DNA from: JAHFUI01 sp041485905
Lineage (GTDB): Bacteria; Acidobacteriota; Vicinamibacteria; Vicinamibacterales; CAVVIG01
Assembly: GCA_041485905.1 (NCBI GenBank)
Contig: JBGPKK010000238.1
Coordinates: 1 to 6,444 of the forward strand
Direction of reading: 5' to 3'
DNA: 6,444 nucleotides
Shown here: positions 1 to 4,922 of the stretch, in pieces
Numbering within the stretch: position 1 is the stretch's first letter
How the letters are laid out: every line of letters starts with the position of its first letter
The notes under the pieces: model-generated
The model's input: the letters and a program-made list of their open reading frames with translations, nothing else
Told to the model about the DNA's origin: nothing
Databases searched by the model: none
Made by a program: the position numbers and the translations under genes

Positions 1-397
1 TGATCAACTTCATGGTCTTGACGTCGAACATCGAGGGTTGGGGATGGTCGCTGGTGAAGCCGTGGCCCGTCTTCGGGCACACCGTCGCGCCGTTGCCGCC
101 AACACCCGGAATCACGCCCACCGATTCAAGCGTGTCGAGATCGAAGATGGTCAACCGCTTTTCGAAGGCAGGCACCGCCGGCCTCGTATCCGTCGCCGCC
201 TGCGCCTGAGTCGCGCCGCGCGTGATGTACAGCCGCCGGCCGGCCGTGTCTGCGTAGATGTAATCCGTGCCGCCCTCGCCGCCGACCTTCGCGGTCTTCA
301 GGACCTTGTACGGCCCGTCGGTGCCGGCCTGGAAGGCGAGTCCCGCGGACGTGAAGAGCGCGATCATGACAATGTGGAGAAGCGCATTTCGTCTCAT
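1..397 (-). CDS. Exported YVTN/YncE-type beta-propeller protein, N-terminal part
   Basis: Reading leftwards from the ATG at 397, 132 codons are open and the frame leaves the window at base 1, so only the N-terminus is seen. The start is supported by an AAGGAG Shine-Dalgarno (405-410) 7 nt upstream. Residues 1 to about 22 form a signal peptide: MRRN, then a hydrophobic stretch ending in AGLAFQ. After it come beta-propeller strands of the YVTN/YncE type: GPYKVLKTAKVGGEGG, DYIYADTAGRRLYITRG, then LTIFDLDTLESVGVIPG and GHGFTSDHPQPSMFDVKTMK. These match the 'protein-surface strand, then D-x-x-T-L' repeats of proteins often annotated YncE family. Members are secreted or periplasmic; most have no proven reaction, and some are annotated as lactonase-like. 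It is transcribed away from the rest of the window. The family call is fairly secure and the function is unknown. Confidence 0.8.
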   Translation of the reverse strand, partial: MRRNALLHIVMIALFTSAGLAFQAGTDGPYKVLKTAKVGGEGGTDYIYADTAGRRLYITRGATQAQAATDTRPAVPAFEKRLTIFDLDTLESVGVIPGVGGNGATVCPKTGHGFTSDHPQPSMFDVKTMKLI

Positions 398-440
398 CTG
401 AAAACTCCTTGAAGATTTTTGGAGGCCGAAAACACGGCTG

Positions 441-446
441 ATTGTA
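441..446 (-). promoter_or_regulatory. Possible -10 element for the propeller gene
   Basis: On the minus strand the hexamer TACAAT (one mismatch to TATAAT) lies 43 nt upstream of the ATG at 397, giving a plausible 5' leader of about 37 nt. No convincing -35 hexamer sits 16-18 nt further upstream, so this is a weak call. Confidence 0.25.
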
Positions 447-527
447 GCGCTAGGGTCTACCGAAGCGCGGCGACGAAGTTTACCCGTGTAGGTTTCGACG
501 AGGGGAACTCGGGAGACGTTCGCGACC

Positions 528-551
528 AGTGTCATTGCGAGTGTCATTGCG
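528..551. repeat. Perfect 12-bp tandem duplication
   Basis: The 12-mer AGTGTCATTGCG occurs twice head to tail (528-539 and 540-551) with no mismatch. It sits 9 bp before the 10-bp repeat array. It looks like a slippage or duplication product; no function can be read from it. Confidence 0.8.
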
Positions 552-560
552 CTGACAAAG

Positions 561-610
561 GACGAAAACAGACGCGAATAGACGAAAGCCGACGAAGGAG
601 GACGAAAACG
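561..610. repeat. Five degenerate 10-bp tandem repeats, consensus GACGAAAACN
   Basis: Five consecutive units begin at 561, 571, 581, 591 and 601: GACGAAAACA, GACGCGAATA, GACGAAAGCC, GACGAAGGAG and GACGAAAACG. The first four bases GACG are invariant and the spacing is exactly 10 bp. The first and last units differ at one position only. The A-runs therefore recur about once per helical turn, which could bend DNA or present a repeated binding face. There is no spacer between units, so this is not a CRISPR array. No encoded protein in this interval is believable. Confidence 0.8.
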
Positions 611-656
611 CCAAATTGCTGGCGCCATGAGGTTTATGCGAAAAGGGCCCGTCTTT

Positions 657-702
657 GCTGGGTTTCTTGAAATAGGCGGTTCGAATCCCTGCCTCCCAGC
701 CG
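657..702 (+). other. tRNA-like acceptor/T-arm relic (not a complete tRNA)
   Basis: The segment reads like the 3' end of a tRNA gene. A canonical T-loop TTCGAAT (680-686) is flanked by GGCGG (675-679) and by CC-CT-GCC (687-693), which is a perfect 5-bp T-stem if the inserted CT (689-690) is bulged out. CCCAGC (695-700) follows in the acceptor position and pairs with GCTGGG (657-662). Only 11 unpaired bases (663-673) lie where the D and anticodon arms should be, so no functional tRNA is possible. It starts on the plus strand and ends 10 bp from the stop codon of the PIN toxin gene. It is either a decayed tRNA 3' end, such as an integration scar, or a tRNA-derived repeat. Confidence 0.5.
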
Positions 703-712
703 ATTCTCGATT

Positions 713-1123
713 TCAGGGTTTGGGCGTGACCAATTCCACCAGCTGTCTGGCTGTGATGACGCGCGTTCCACGCCACGCGGCGGGGAAGTGTTGGGTATTG
801 CCGGTGACGAGATAGTCGGCCTTGGCCGCCTCGGCGCATTCCAGAAAGCGATTGTCAGCCTCGTCGGCCGAGACCGTGAGCGTGGCCGTTGGCTCAACCA
901 GCTCGGCCACCGCGCGCACCGCTTTCAGCAACGCCGACACGACCGCCGGCGGCCGGCGGAATTTCGGGCGGCGGAGGACCTCTTCGTACTCCTCAAGGAG
1001 TACCTCTGACGCGCAGAGCTGCACATGGTGATTGATTGCCAAACGGATCGCGTCCGCAGCGGTTCCGGATGGACTGAGCATGGCCGACACCACGACGTTG
1101 GTGTCGAGCACAACCCGGATCAT
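713..1123 (-). CDS. PIN-domain toxin (VapC-like, COG1569/TIGR00305 type)
   Basis: A 136-residue single-domain protein, the usual length for this family. PIN toxins are Mg2+-dependent ribonucleases that cleave RNA when freed from their antitoxin. The acidic active-site set is visible: D7 in VVLDTNVVVSAML; E44/E45 in the helix LLEEYEEVL; D87 and D90 in the DEADNRFLECAEAAKAD block; and D103 in ADYLVTGNTQHF. The last-strand motif has N109 (TGN) where other PIN proteins carry D, a variant common in this subfamily. The ATG (1121-1123) overlaps the antitoxin stop as ATGA, the normal translational coupling of antitoxin then toxin. The gene is intact, with TGA at 713-715. The toxin family is secure; its RNA target cannot be read from sequence. 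Confidence 0.9.
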   Translation of the reverse strand: MIRVVLDTNVVVSAMLSPSGTAADAIRLAINHHVQLCASEVLLEEYEEVLRRPKFRRPPAVVSALLKAVRAVAELVEPTATLTVSADEADNRFLECAEAAKADYLVTGNTQHFPAAWRGTRVITARQLVELVTPKP

Positions 1124-1407
1124 CGACTTCTTCGACCCTTCGCCCTCTCTCGACGGTAGCGGCGAATCTCCGCGTCGATGTCACGCATACTCATCTTGGC
1201 AACGCCTGAGCGTTTGGCTGTGGCCCAGCTCTGTTTGAGCCAGGCAGGCGCCGGGGCAATGGTATCGAGATAGTCCTTGATGCTCATGATGACGGCCTGG
1301 GGCTCGCCACGGCGATCGACCACGAACCGCTCGTTCTTTTCTTTGACCCGCCGAATGATTTGCCCGAACTGGGTCCGGGCTGTCAGGGCGGAAACGACGT
1401 TGGGCAT
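1120..1407 (-). CDS. Phd/YefM-family antitoxin of the PIN toxin
   Basis: From the ATG at 1407 the product has 95 residues. The N-terminal part is Phd/YefM-like and should form the DNA-binding dimer: VVSALTARTQFGQIIRRV, then the strand ERFVVDRRGEPQAVIMS and the helix IKDYLDTI. The C-terminal third is charged (MSMRDIDAEIRRYRRERAKG) and is expected to wrap the toxin and block its active site. The gene precedes and overlaps the toxin gene by 4 bp, the standard order. ATG 1407 has no good ribosome site. An in-frame ATT at 1420-1422 lies 6 nt after a strong AAGGGAG and would add MKTSA, giving 100 residues and the MK-T start usual in this family. I list the conservative ATG but think ATT is more likely the true start. 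Such antitoxins normally repress their own promoter, here the one at 1461-1489. Confidence 0.88.
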   Translation of the reverse strand: MPNVVSALTARTQFGQIIRRVKEKNERFVVDRRGEPQAVIMSIKDYLDTIAPAPAWLKQSWATAKRSGVAKMSMRDIDAEIRRYRRERAKGRRSR

Positions 1408-1428
1408 GGCTGAAGTCTTAATGGTGAT

Positions 1429-1435
1429 CTCCCTT
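1429..1435 (-). promoter_or_regulatory. Ribosome binding site pointing to an ATT start
   Basis: AAGGGAG on the minus strand is 21 nt from the antitoxin ATG (1407), too far to serve it. It is 6 nt from the in-frame ATT at 1422. It therefore argues for initiation at ATT, a rare start codon known from infC and pcnB. Confidence 0.6.
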
Positions 1436-1453
1436 GAACTGATTAGTTAGTTC
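1436..1453. promoter_or_regulatory. Probable operator dyad of the toxin-antitoxin promoter
   Basis: The 18 bp GAACTGATT/AGTTAGTTC form an imperfect inverted repeat with 7 of 9 arm positions matching and outer arms GAACT...AGTTC perfect. It begins right at the expected transcription start (about 1454) and ends against the ribosome site, so a bound antitoxin dimer would block initiation. Autorepression is known for this family; use of this particular dyad is inference. Confidence 0.5.
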
Positions 1454-1460
1454 AGATCAA

Positions 1461-1489
1461 ATCGTACCAGTCCTGGCAACATCCGTCAA
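1461..1489 (-). promoter_or_regulatory. Sigma70-type promoter of the toxin-antitoxin operon
   Basis: On the minus strand TTGACG (1484-1489) and TACGAT (1461-1466) are separated by exactly 17 bp. The -35 matches consensus at 5 of 6 positions and the -10 at 4 of 6. The predicted start near 1454 gives a leader of roughly 32 nt to the ATT start. This is the clearest promoter in the window. Confidence 0.6.
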
Positions 1490-1573
1490 GTTCAGGGCGC
1501 GCTGTCGAGCTGTTCGCGGCGTTGTGCAGCAGACGCGATGCGTGCCCGAATCAGACGTTCGGCCGCCCGCTGA

Positions 1574-1846
1574 ATGTCGTCGGCTGTTGCTCGCGTCACC
1601 CGGCTCGGCGTCTACGACATCACCGCCCGGATCGGCGAAGGCGGCATGAGCCAGGTGTATCGCGCGACCGACACGAAGCTGAAGCGCCAGGTCGCGATCA
1701 AGATCCTGCCGCCGTCGCTCGCGGCTGATGCCGATCGCCTCGCGCGTTTTCAACGCGAGGCCGAGGTCCTCGCCTCGTTGAACCACCCGAACATTGCTGC
1801 CATACAAGCGAGCGGCGGGAATCGATACGCGCCGCGATTAACCTGA
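1574..1846 (+). pseudogene. Truncated Ser/Thr protein kinase (N-lobe relic)
   Basis: The 90-codon frame starts like a bacterial Pkn/STPK catalytic domain. The opening is TRLGVYDITARIGEGG, followed by the glycine-rich loop GEGGMSQV (21-28) and the strand VAIKILPP with the ATP-binding lysine K43. The alpha-C helix RFQREAEVLASLNHPNI includes the likely salt-bridge E62. Similarity stops after about residue 77 (base 1804). A short tail and a TAA-like end of frame (TGA) follow, so the HRD catalytic loop, the DFG motif and the whole C-lobe are missing. A full kinase of this type needs about 260 residues for the domain alone. The ATG follows directly on an in-frame TGA (1571-1573) and has no ribosome site. 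No continuation is seen downstream before the next gene at 1925. Most likely a dead remnant left by deletion or rearrangement. Confidence 0.8.
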
Positions 1847-1912
1847 CGGTTCTGGTAGACTTCGTCACCCTCGCTCTGGCCGCTTACAGCCGACCTTCGT
1901 CGCGAACGGGAG

Positions 1913-1917
1913 AGGAG
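1913..1917 (+). promoter_or_regulatory. Ribosome binding site fixing a GTG start
   Basis: AGGAG lies 7 nt before the GTG at 1925 and supports GTG as the initiation codon of the di-heme cytochrome. The hydrophobic signal segment begins about ten residues further on. Confidence 0.65.
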
Positions 1918-1924
1918 ATCCGCC

Positions 1925-2923
1925 GTGATCCGCCGAATCCCCCGAGCAAACACGTTCGTCCGCATCGCCGTCCTCGTGTGCGCCTTCGCTCCGCTCTCCC
2001 TCATCGTGCGGGAGCTCAACGCGCAGGCAGCGCTCACCGTCCCCGCGGGACTCCCCGATTGGGCATTCAACATCCCCGACAAGATTCAGCCGACCGCCGT
2101 GCGGCCGGAAGGCATCGTCAGGGCGCCCGGCAGCGCGAAGGAGTACGACGCCGCCACGATCGCCGGGAACGCGAATCCGCCGGACTGGTTCCCCGATGAA
2201 CACCCCGCTGCGCCGCGATCGGTGAGAGGCGATACGGGGATCACTATGGCGTGCGGCTCGTGCCATCTGATGTCCGGCCAGGGCCATCCGGAATCCGCCG
2301 ACATCGCCGGCATGCCCGCCGAGTACCTGATCCGGCAGATGGCGTACTACAAGGCGGGCACGCGCAAAGACGAAGCGCGCATGGGTCCCATCGCGCGGGC
2401 TGTGTCGGACGACGACGTTCGCCAGGCCGCCGAATACTTCGCCGCCGTGAAGCCCACCGTCTGGGTGAAGGTGATCGAGACCGCGACGCCGCCCACGACG
2501 TTCATCGCCACCGCGGGCCGTCATCGTCAACTCCATCCCGACGGAGGCACCGAGCCGATCGGACGTCGTATCCTTGAAATCCCCGCGGACCCGTTCCGCA
2601 CGGAAATCCGGGACCCGCATTCCGGTTTCATCGCGTACGTGCCACCTGGCAGCATCAGTAGAGGCGAAGCGTTGGTCAAAGGCGGACCGGCCGGGAAGAC
2701 GGTTCAGTGCGCCATCTGTCACGGCGAGGGGTTGAAAGGCCTGGGCGAAGTCCCGAGGCTCGCGGGGCTGCAGCCGCTGTATGTCGCGCGGCAGCTCTTC
2801 GATATGCGATACGGCTCGAGCGCGGGGAAGGCGGCGGCGTTGATGAAGGCTGTCGTTACCAATCTGTCCGAAGACGACATCATCGCGATTTCCGCATACG
2901 TCGCCTCACTGCCTCCGCAGTGA
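1925..2923 (+). CDS. Exported di-heme cytochrome c (c4-like)
   Basis: A 332-residue protein starting at GTG with a good ribosome site. Residues 1 to about 34 form a signal peptide (basic MIRRIPR, hydrophobic core, AQA end), so it acts in the periplasm. Two heme-attachment CxxCH motifs are present, CGSCH at 110-114 and CAICH at 262-266. Each is followed by a class I cytochrome fold and a plausible axial methionine, M153 in RMGPIARAVSDDD and M307 in LMKAVVTNLSEDD. The near-identical endings of the halves (AEYFAAVKP, SAYVASLPP) suggest an old domain duplication, as in cytochrome c4. About 75 residues of unassigned sequence precede the first heme, and about 60 lie between the domains. It lies 101 bp upstream of the PQQ dehydrogenase gene, so it probably accepts electrons from that enzyme and passes them to a terminal oxidase. 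The partner assignment is inferred from position. Confidence 0.9.
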   Translation: MIRRIPRANTFVRIAVLVCAFAPLSLIVRELNAQAALTVPAGLPDWAFNIPDKIQPTAVRPEGIVRAPGSAKEYDAATIAGNANPPDWFPDEHPAAPRSVRGDTGITMACGSCHLMSGQGHPESADIAGMPAEYLIRQMAYYKAGTRKDEARMGPIARAVSDDDVRQAAEYFAAVKPTVWVKVIETATPPTTFIATAGRHRQLHPDGGTEPIGRRILEIPADPFRTEIRDPHSGFIAYVPPGSISRGEALVKGGPAGKTVQCAICHGEGLKGLGEVPRLAGLQPLYVARQLFDMRYGSSAGKAAALMKAVVTNLSEDDIIAISAYVASLPPQ

Positions 2924-2994
2924 GCATTACGCCGCTGGAGGGCGTTGGTGCACCGGAGGGCGGACGCTCTACACTTCGCCGTTACTAGGTCACA

Positions 2995-3009
2995 GCGCCA
3001 ACTGGGCGC
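2995..3009 (+). other. Small hairpin abutting the ribosome site of the PQQ gene
   Basis: GCGCC (2995-2999) and GGCGC (3005-3009) can form a 5-bp stem with a 5-base loop. The stem ends directly against the GGGAG ribosome site (3010-3014). There is no following T-run, so it is not an intrinsic terminator. It might modulate translation, but such short GC stems arise often by chance at this GC content. Confidence 0.3.
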
Positions 3010-3014
3010 GGGAG
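3010..3014 (+). promoter_or_regulatory. Ribosome binding site favouring ATG 3025
   Basis: GGGAG is 10 nt from the ATG at 3025 but only 1 nt from the in-frame TTG at 3016. This makes the TTG an unlikely start and ATG 3025 the preferred one. Confidence 0.5.
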
Positions 3015-3024
3015 TTTGAAGGCG

Positions 3025-4893
3025 ATGAGAGTTTTTCACCTGCTGCTCATCGTTCCCGTGATGGCATGCGCACCGATTGCGGCATGGGCCGCCGACGATC
3101 CGTACGCCGCGCAGCTTTTCGCCGAGCGCTGCGCCTCGTGTCACGAGGCCGCGGCCGGCGGCGCCGCGCGCATTCCCGCCGTCTCTCAGCTGAAGGCGAT
3201 GACGCCGACGGCGATTCTGAAGACGTTGGAGACCGGCGTCATGCGAGTGCAAGCCGCTGCCCTATCGACCAACGAACGTCAGGCGGTTGCCAACTTTCTC
3301 GGAACGGCGGTGACCACGGAACGGCGGCGTGAGGAGATCGCGAATCCGTGTCCGGCTGGCCCCGGGGGTAAAGATGCCTGGAAAGACGGTCCCGGCTGGT
3401 CCAACTGGGGCGCCAATCTGGCGAACACGCGCTTCCAGACCGCCAGGGAGGCGGGACTGAGCGCCAAGGATTTGCCGCGGCTCACACTAAAATGGGCGTT
3501 CGCCTTCCCAGATTCGGCGGTGCTGCGTTCGCAGCCGGCGGTGTATCGCGGCAGAGTGTTCGCGGGGAGCCAGAACGGCGACGTCTACGCGCTGGACGCC
3601 GCCACGGGCTGCATTCACTGGACCACTACTGTGCAGGCTGAGGTGCGGTCCGGGATAACCATCGGGGAACTCGCCGGGAAGCCCACACTGTTCTTCGGAG
3701 ATTCCTCCGGCTACCTGTACGCCCTGGACGGGGCGACCGGAAAGCAACTGTGGAAGCTGCGGCTGGACGAGCACGCCGCTGCGAAGGCCACGTCCACGCC
3801 CGTGTTCCACCAGGGACGGCTGTATGTGGGTGTCGCGTCGCTCGAAGAAGCGCTGGCGGTGTCGCCGGCCTATGTCTGCTGCACATTCCGCGGGAGCGTG
3901 TCGGCGGTCCAGGCGGCGGACGGGAAGGTTCTGTGGAAGCGATACATGATCGATGAGGTGGCGAAGGAGCGACCGCAGACCAAACGCGGCGCGGCGGTCT
4001 ACGGCCCTTCGGGAGTCGGTGTGTGGACCGCTCCGACGCTCGATCCCGGTCGCGACACGATGTACGTGACGACGGGCGACAATTACTCCGACCCGACGAC
4101 ACCCTTGAGCGATGCCGTGGTCGCGTTGCGGATGTCCAACGGGGACATCCTGTGGTCGAAACAACTCACGGCCGGCGACGCCTGGAACAGCTCCTGTATG
4201 CTCGTCGCGAAGGTGAACTGCCCGGATTCCGACGGTCCCGATTTCGACTTCGCGGCCTCGGCGATGCTGATCTCTCCTGGCAACGGACGGCGCGTGTTGG
4301 TGCTCGGGCAGAAATCGGGCATGGCGTACGGCATCGATCCGGATCGCCAGGGCCAGATATTGTGGCAGGCGCGAGTGGGAGAAGGTGGCGCGATCGGCGG
4401 CATCGAGTGGGGTCCGGCGACGGACGGCCGCAACGTGTATATCGCCCTGTCCGATGTGCGCTTTCAGGTGTCGCTGGTCGCTGGCGGCAACGACCGGATC
4501 TACGAACTGGACCCCACCAGGGGCGGCGGCATGTTCGCCTTCACTGTCGACGACGGCGAGCGGGTCTGGCACACCGCGCCGCCCGGTTGCGGCGACCGCC
4601 GGCCATGCAGTCCAGCGCAATCGGCCGCAGTGACGGGGATTCCCGGCGCCGTGTTTTCCGGGTCGCTCGATGGCCACCTGCGGGCGTATTCGACGGCCAA
4701 CGGCACAATCCTGTGGGACTATGACACCATGCGCGAGTTCAAGACGGTCAATGGCCTCCCGGGACACGGCGGCGCGCTGGACGTGGGAGGCCCTGTGGTC
4801 GCGGGCGGGATGTTGTTTGCCACATCCGGATCCGCTCAGCGAAACGGCTTGCCTGGCAACGTGCTGTTGGGATTCGCGGTGAGCGGCCGATAG
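3025..4893 (+). CDS. Cytochrome c–PQQ propeller dehydrogenase, polyvinyl-alcohol dehydrogenase-like
   Basis: 622 residues from ATG 3025. Residues 1-22 are a signal peptide ending AWA. Residues about 25-95 are a cytochrome c domain with one heme site, CASCH (36-40), and a probable axial M73 in GVMRVQAAALS. From about residue 110 there is a PQQ-type beta-propeller opening with GWSNWGANLANTRFQ. Its blades carry the usual YALDxxTGxxxW signature: DVYALDAATGCIHW, YLYALDGATGKQLW, SAVQAADGKVLW, ALRMSNGDILW, YGIDPDRQGQILW, MFAFTVDDGERVW and LRAYSTANGTILW. Adjacent cysteines C285-C286 (YVCCTFRGSV) recall the vicinal disulfide next to PQQ in methanol dehydrogenase. The N-terminal heme plus propeller order and the length match polyvinyl-alcohol dehydrogenase (cytochrome), the PvaA type. 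The expected role is periplasmic oxidation of a secondary alcohol, with electrons leaving through the attached heme. Substrate is not determined; other quinohemoprotein alcohol dehydrogenases have a different domain order. Confidence 0.88.
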   Translation: MRVFHLLLIVPVMACAPIAAWAADDPYAAQLFAERCASCHEAAAGGAARIPAVSQLKAMTPTAILKTLETGVMRVQAAALSTNERQAVANFLGTAVTTERRREEIANPCPAGPGGKDAWKDGPGWSNWGANLANTRFQTAREAGLSAKDLPRLTLKWAFAFPDSAVLRSQPAVYRGRVFAGSQNGDVYALDAATGCIHWTTTVQAEVRSGITIGELAGKPTLFFGDSSGYLYALDGATGKQLWKLRLDEHAAAKATSTPVFHQGRLYVGVASLEEALAVSPAYVCCTFRGSVSAVQAADGKVLWKRYMIDEVAKERPQTKRGAAVYGPSGVGVWTAPTLDPGRDTMYVTTGDNYSDPTTPLSDAVVALRMSNGDILWSKQLTAGDAWNSSCMLVAKVNCPDSDGPDFDFAASAMLISPGNGRRVLVLGQKSGMAYGIDPDRQGQILWQARVGEGGAIGGIEWGPATDGRNVYIALSDVRFQVSLVAGGNDRIYELDPTRGGGMFAFTVDDGERVWHTAPPGCGDRRPCSPAQSAAVTGIPGAVFSGSLDGHLRAYSTANGTILWDYDTMREFKTVNGLPGHGGALDVGGPVVAGGMLFATSGSAQRNGLPGNVLLGFAVSGR

Positions 4894-4922
4894 CGCACGG
4901 TGTAATTAGCGGGAGGCAGCGC

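Larger units (their letters stand above)
398..712. other. Gene-free stretch with repeats and a tRNA-like relic
   Basis: This 315-bp interval separates the left-edge propeller gene from the 3' end of the PIN toxin gene; both are on the minus strand. The open frames across it have no recognisable domain and no good ribosome site. It holds a 12-bp perfect tandem duplication (528-551), five 10-bp degenerate repeats (561-610) and a tRNA-like acceptor/T-arm structure (657-702), listed separately. Otherwise I see only the leader and presumed promoter of the left gene. Confidence 0.7.

Noticed and set aside
561..610. CRISPR array
   Set aside because: The repeats are 10 bp, degenerate and contiguous with no unique spacers, and no cas gene is present.
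625..702. Complete functional tRNA gene
   Set aside because: Only acceptor-like and T-arm-like parts exist. There are just 11 bases between them and no D or anticodon arm in the available length.
480..839. Minus-strand protein containing WEAGIRT-like residues
   Set aside because: It overlaps the toxin gene out of frame and runs through the tRNA-like relic. Such peptide strings are typical of false ORFs across tRNA 3' ends.
1492..1595. Small minus-strand frame of about 34 codons ending TGA at 1492-1494
   Set aside because: It has a helix-like composition, but a TAG stop lies just upstream, only a GTG start is available, there is no ribosome site, and it overlaps the kinase relic antisense.
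1812..1839. Terminator hairpin after the kinase relic (GCGGCG...CGCCGC)
   Set aside because: The loop is 12 bases, a second stem interleaves with it and no T-run follows; probably chance GC pairing.
1865..2722. Long open frame (285 codons) on the minus strand opposite the di-heme cytochrome gene
   Set aside because: The plus strand encodes a clear two-heme cytochrome here. The antisense translation is Arg/Gly/His-rich with no domain, a common shadow in GC-rich DNA.
2937..2962. Direct repeat GGAGGGCG twice before the PQQ gene
   Set aside because: Only 8 bp each, GC-rich and without further structure, so expected by chance.
3487..4767. 426-codon minus-strand open frame inside the PQQ dehydrogenase gene
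   Set aside because: It is antisense to a well-recognised propeller protein, has low-complexity basic composition and no ribosome site or domain.
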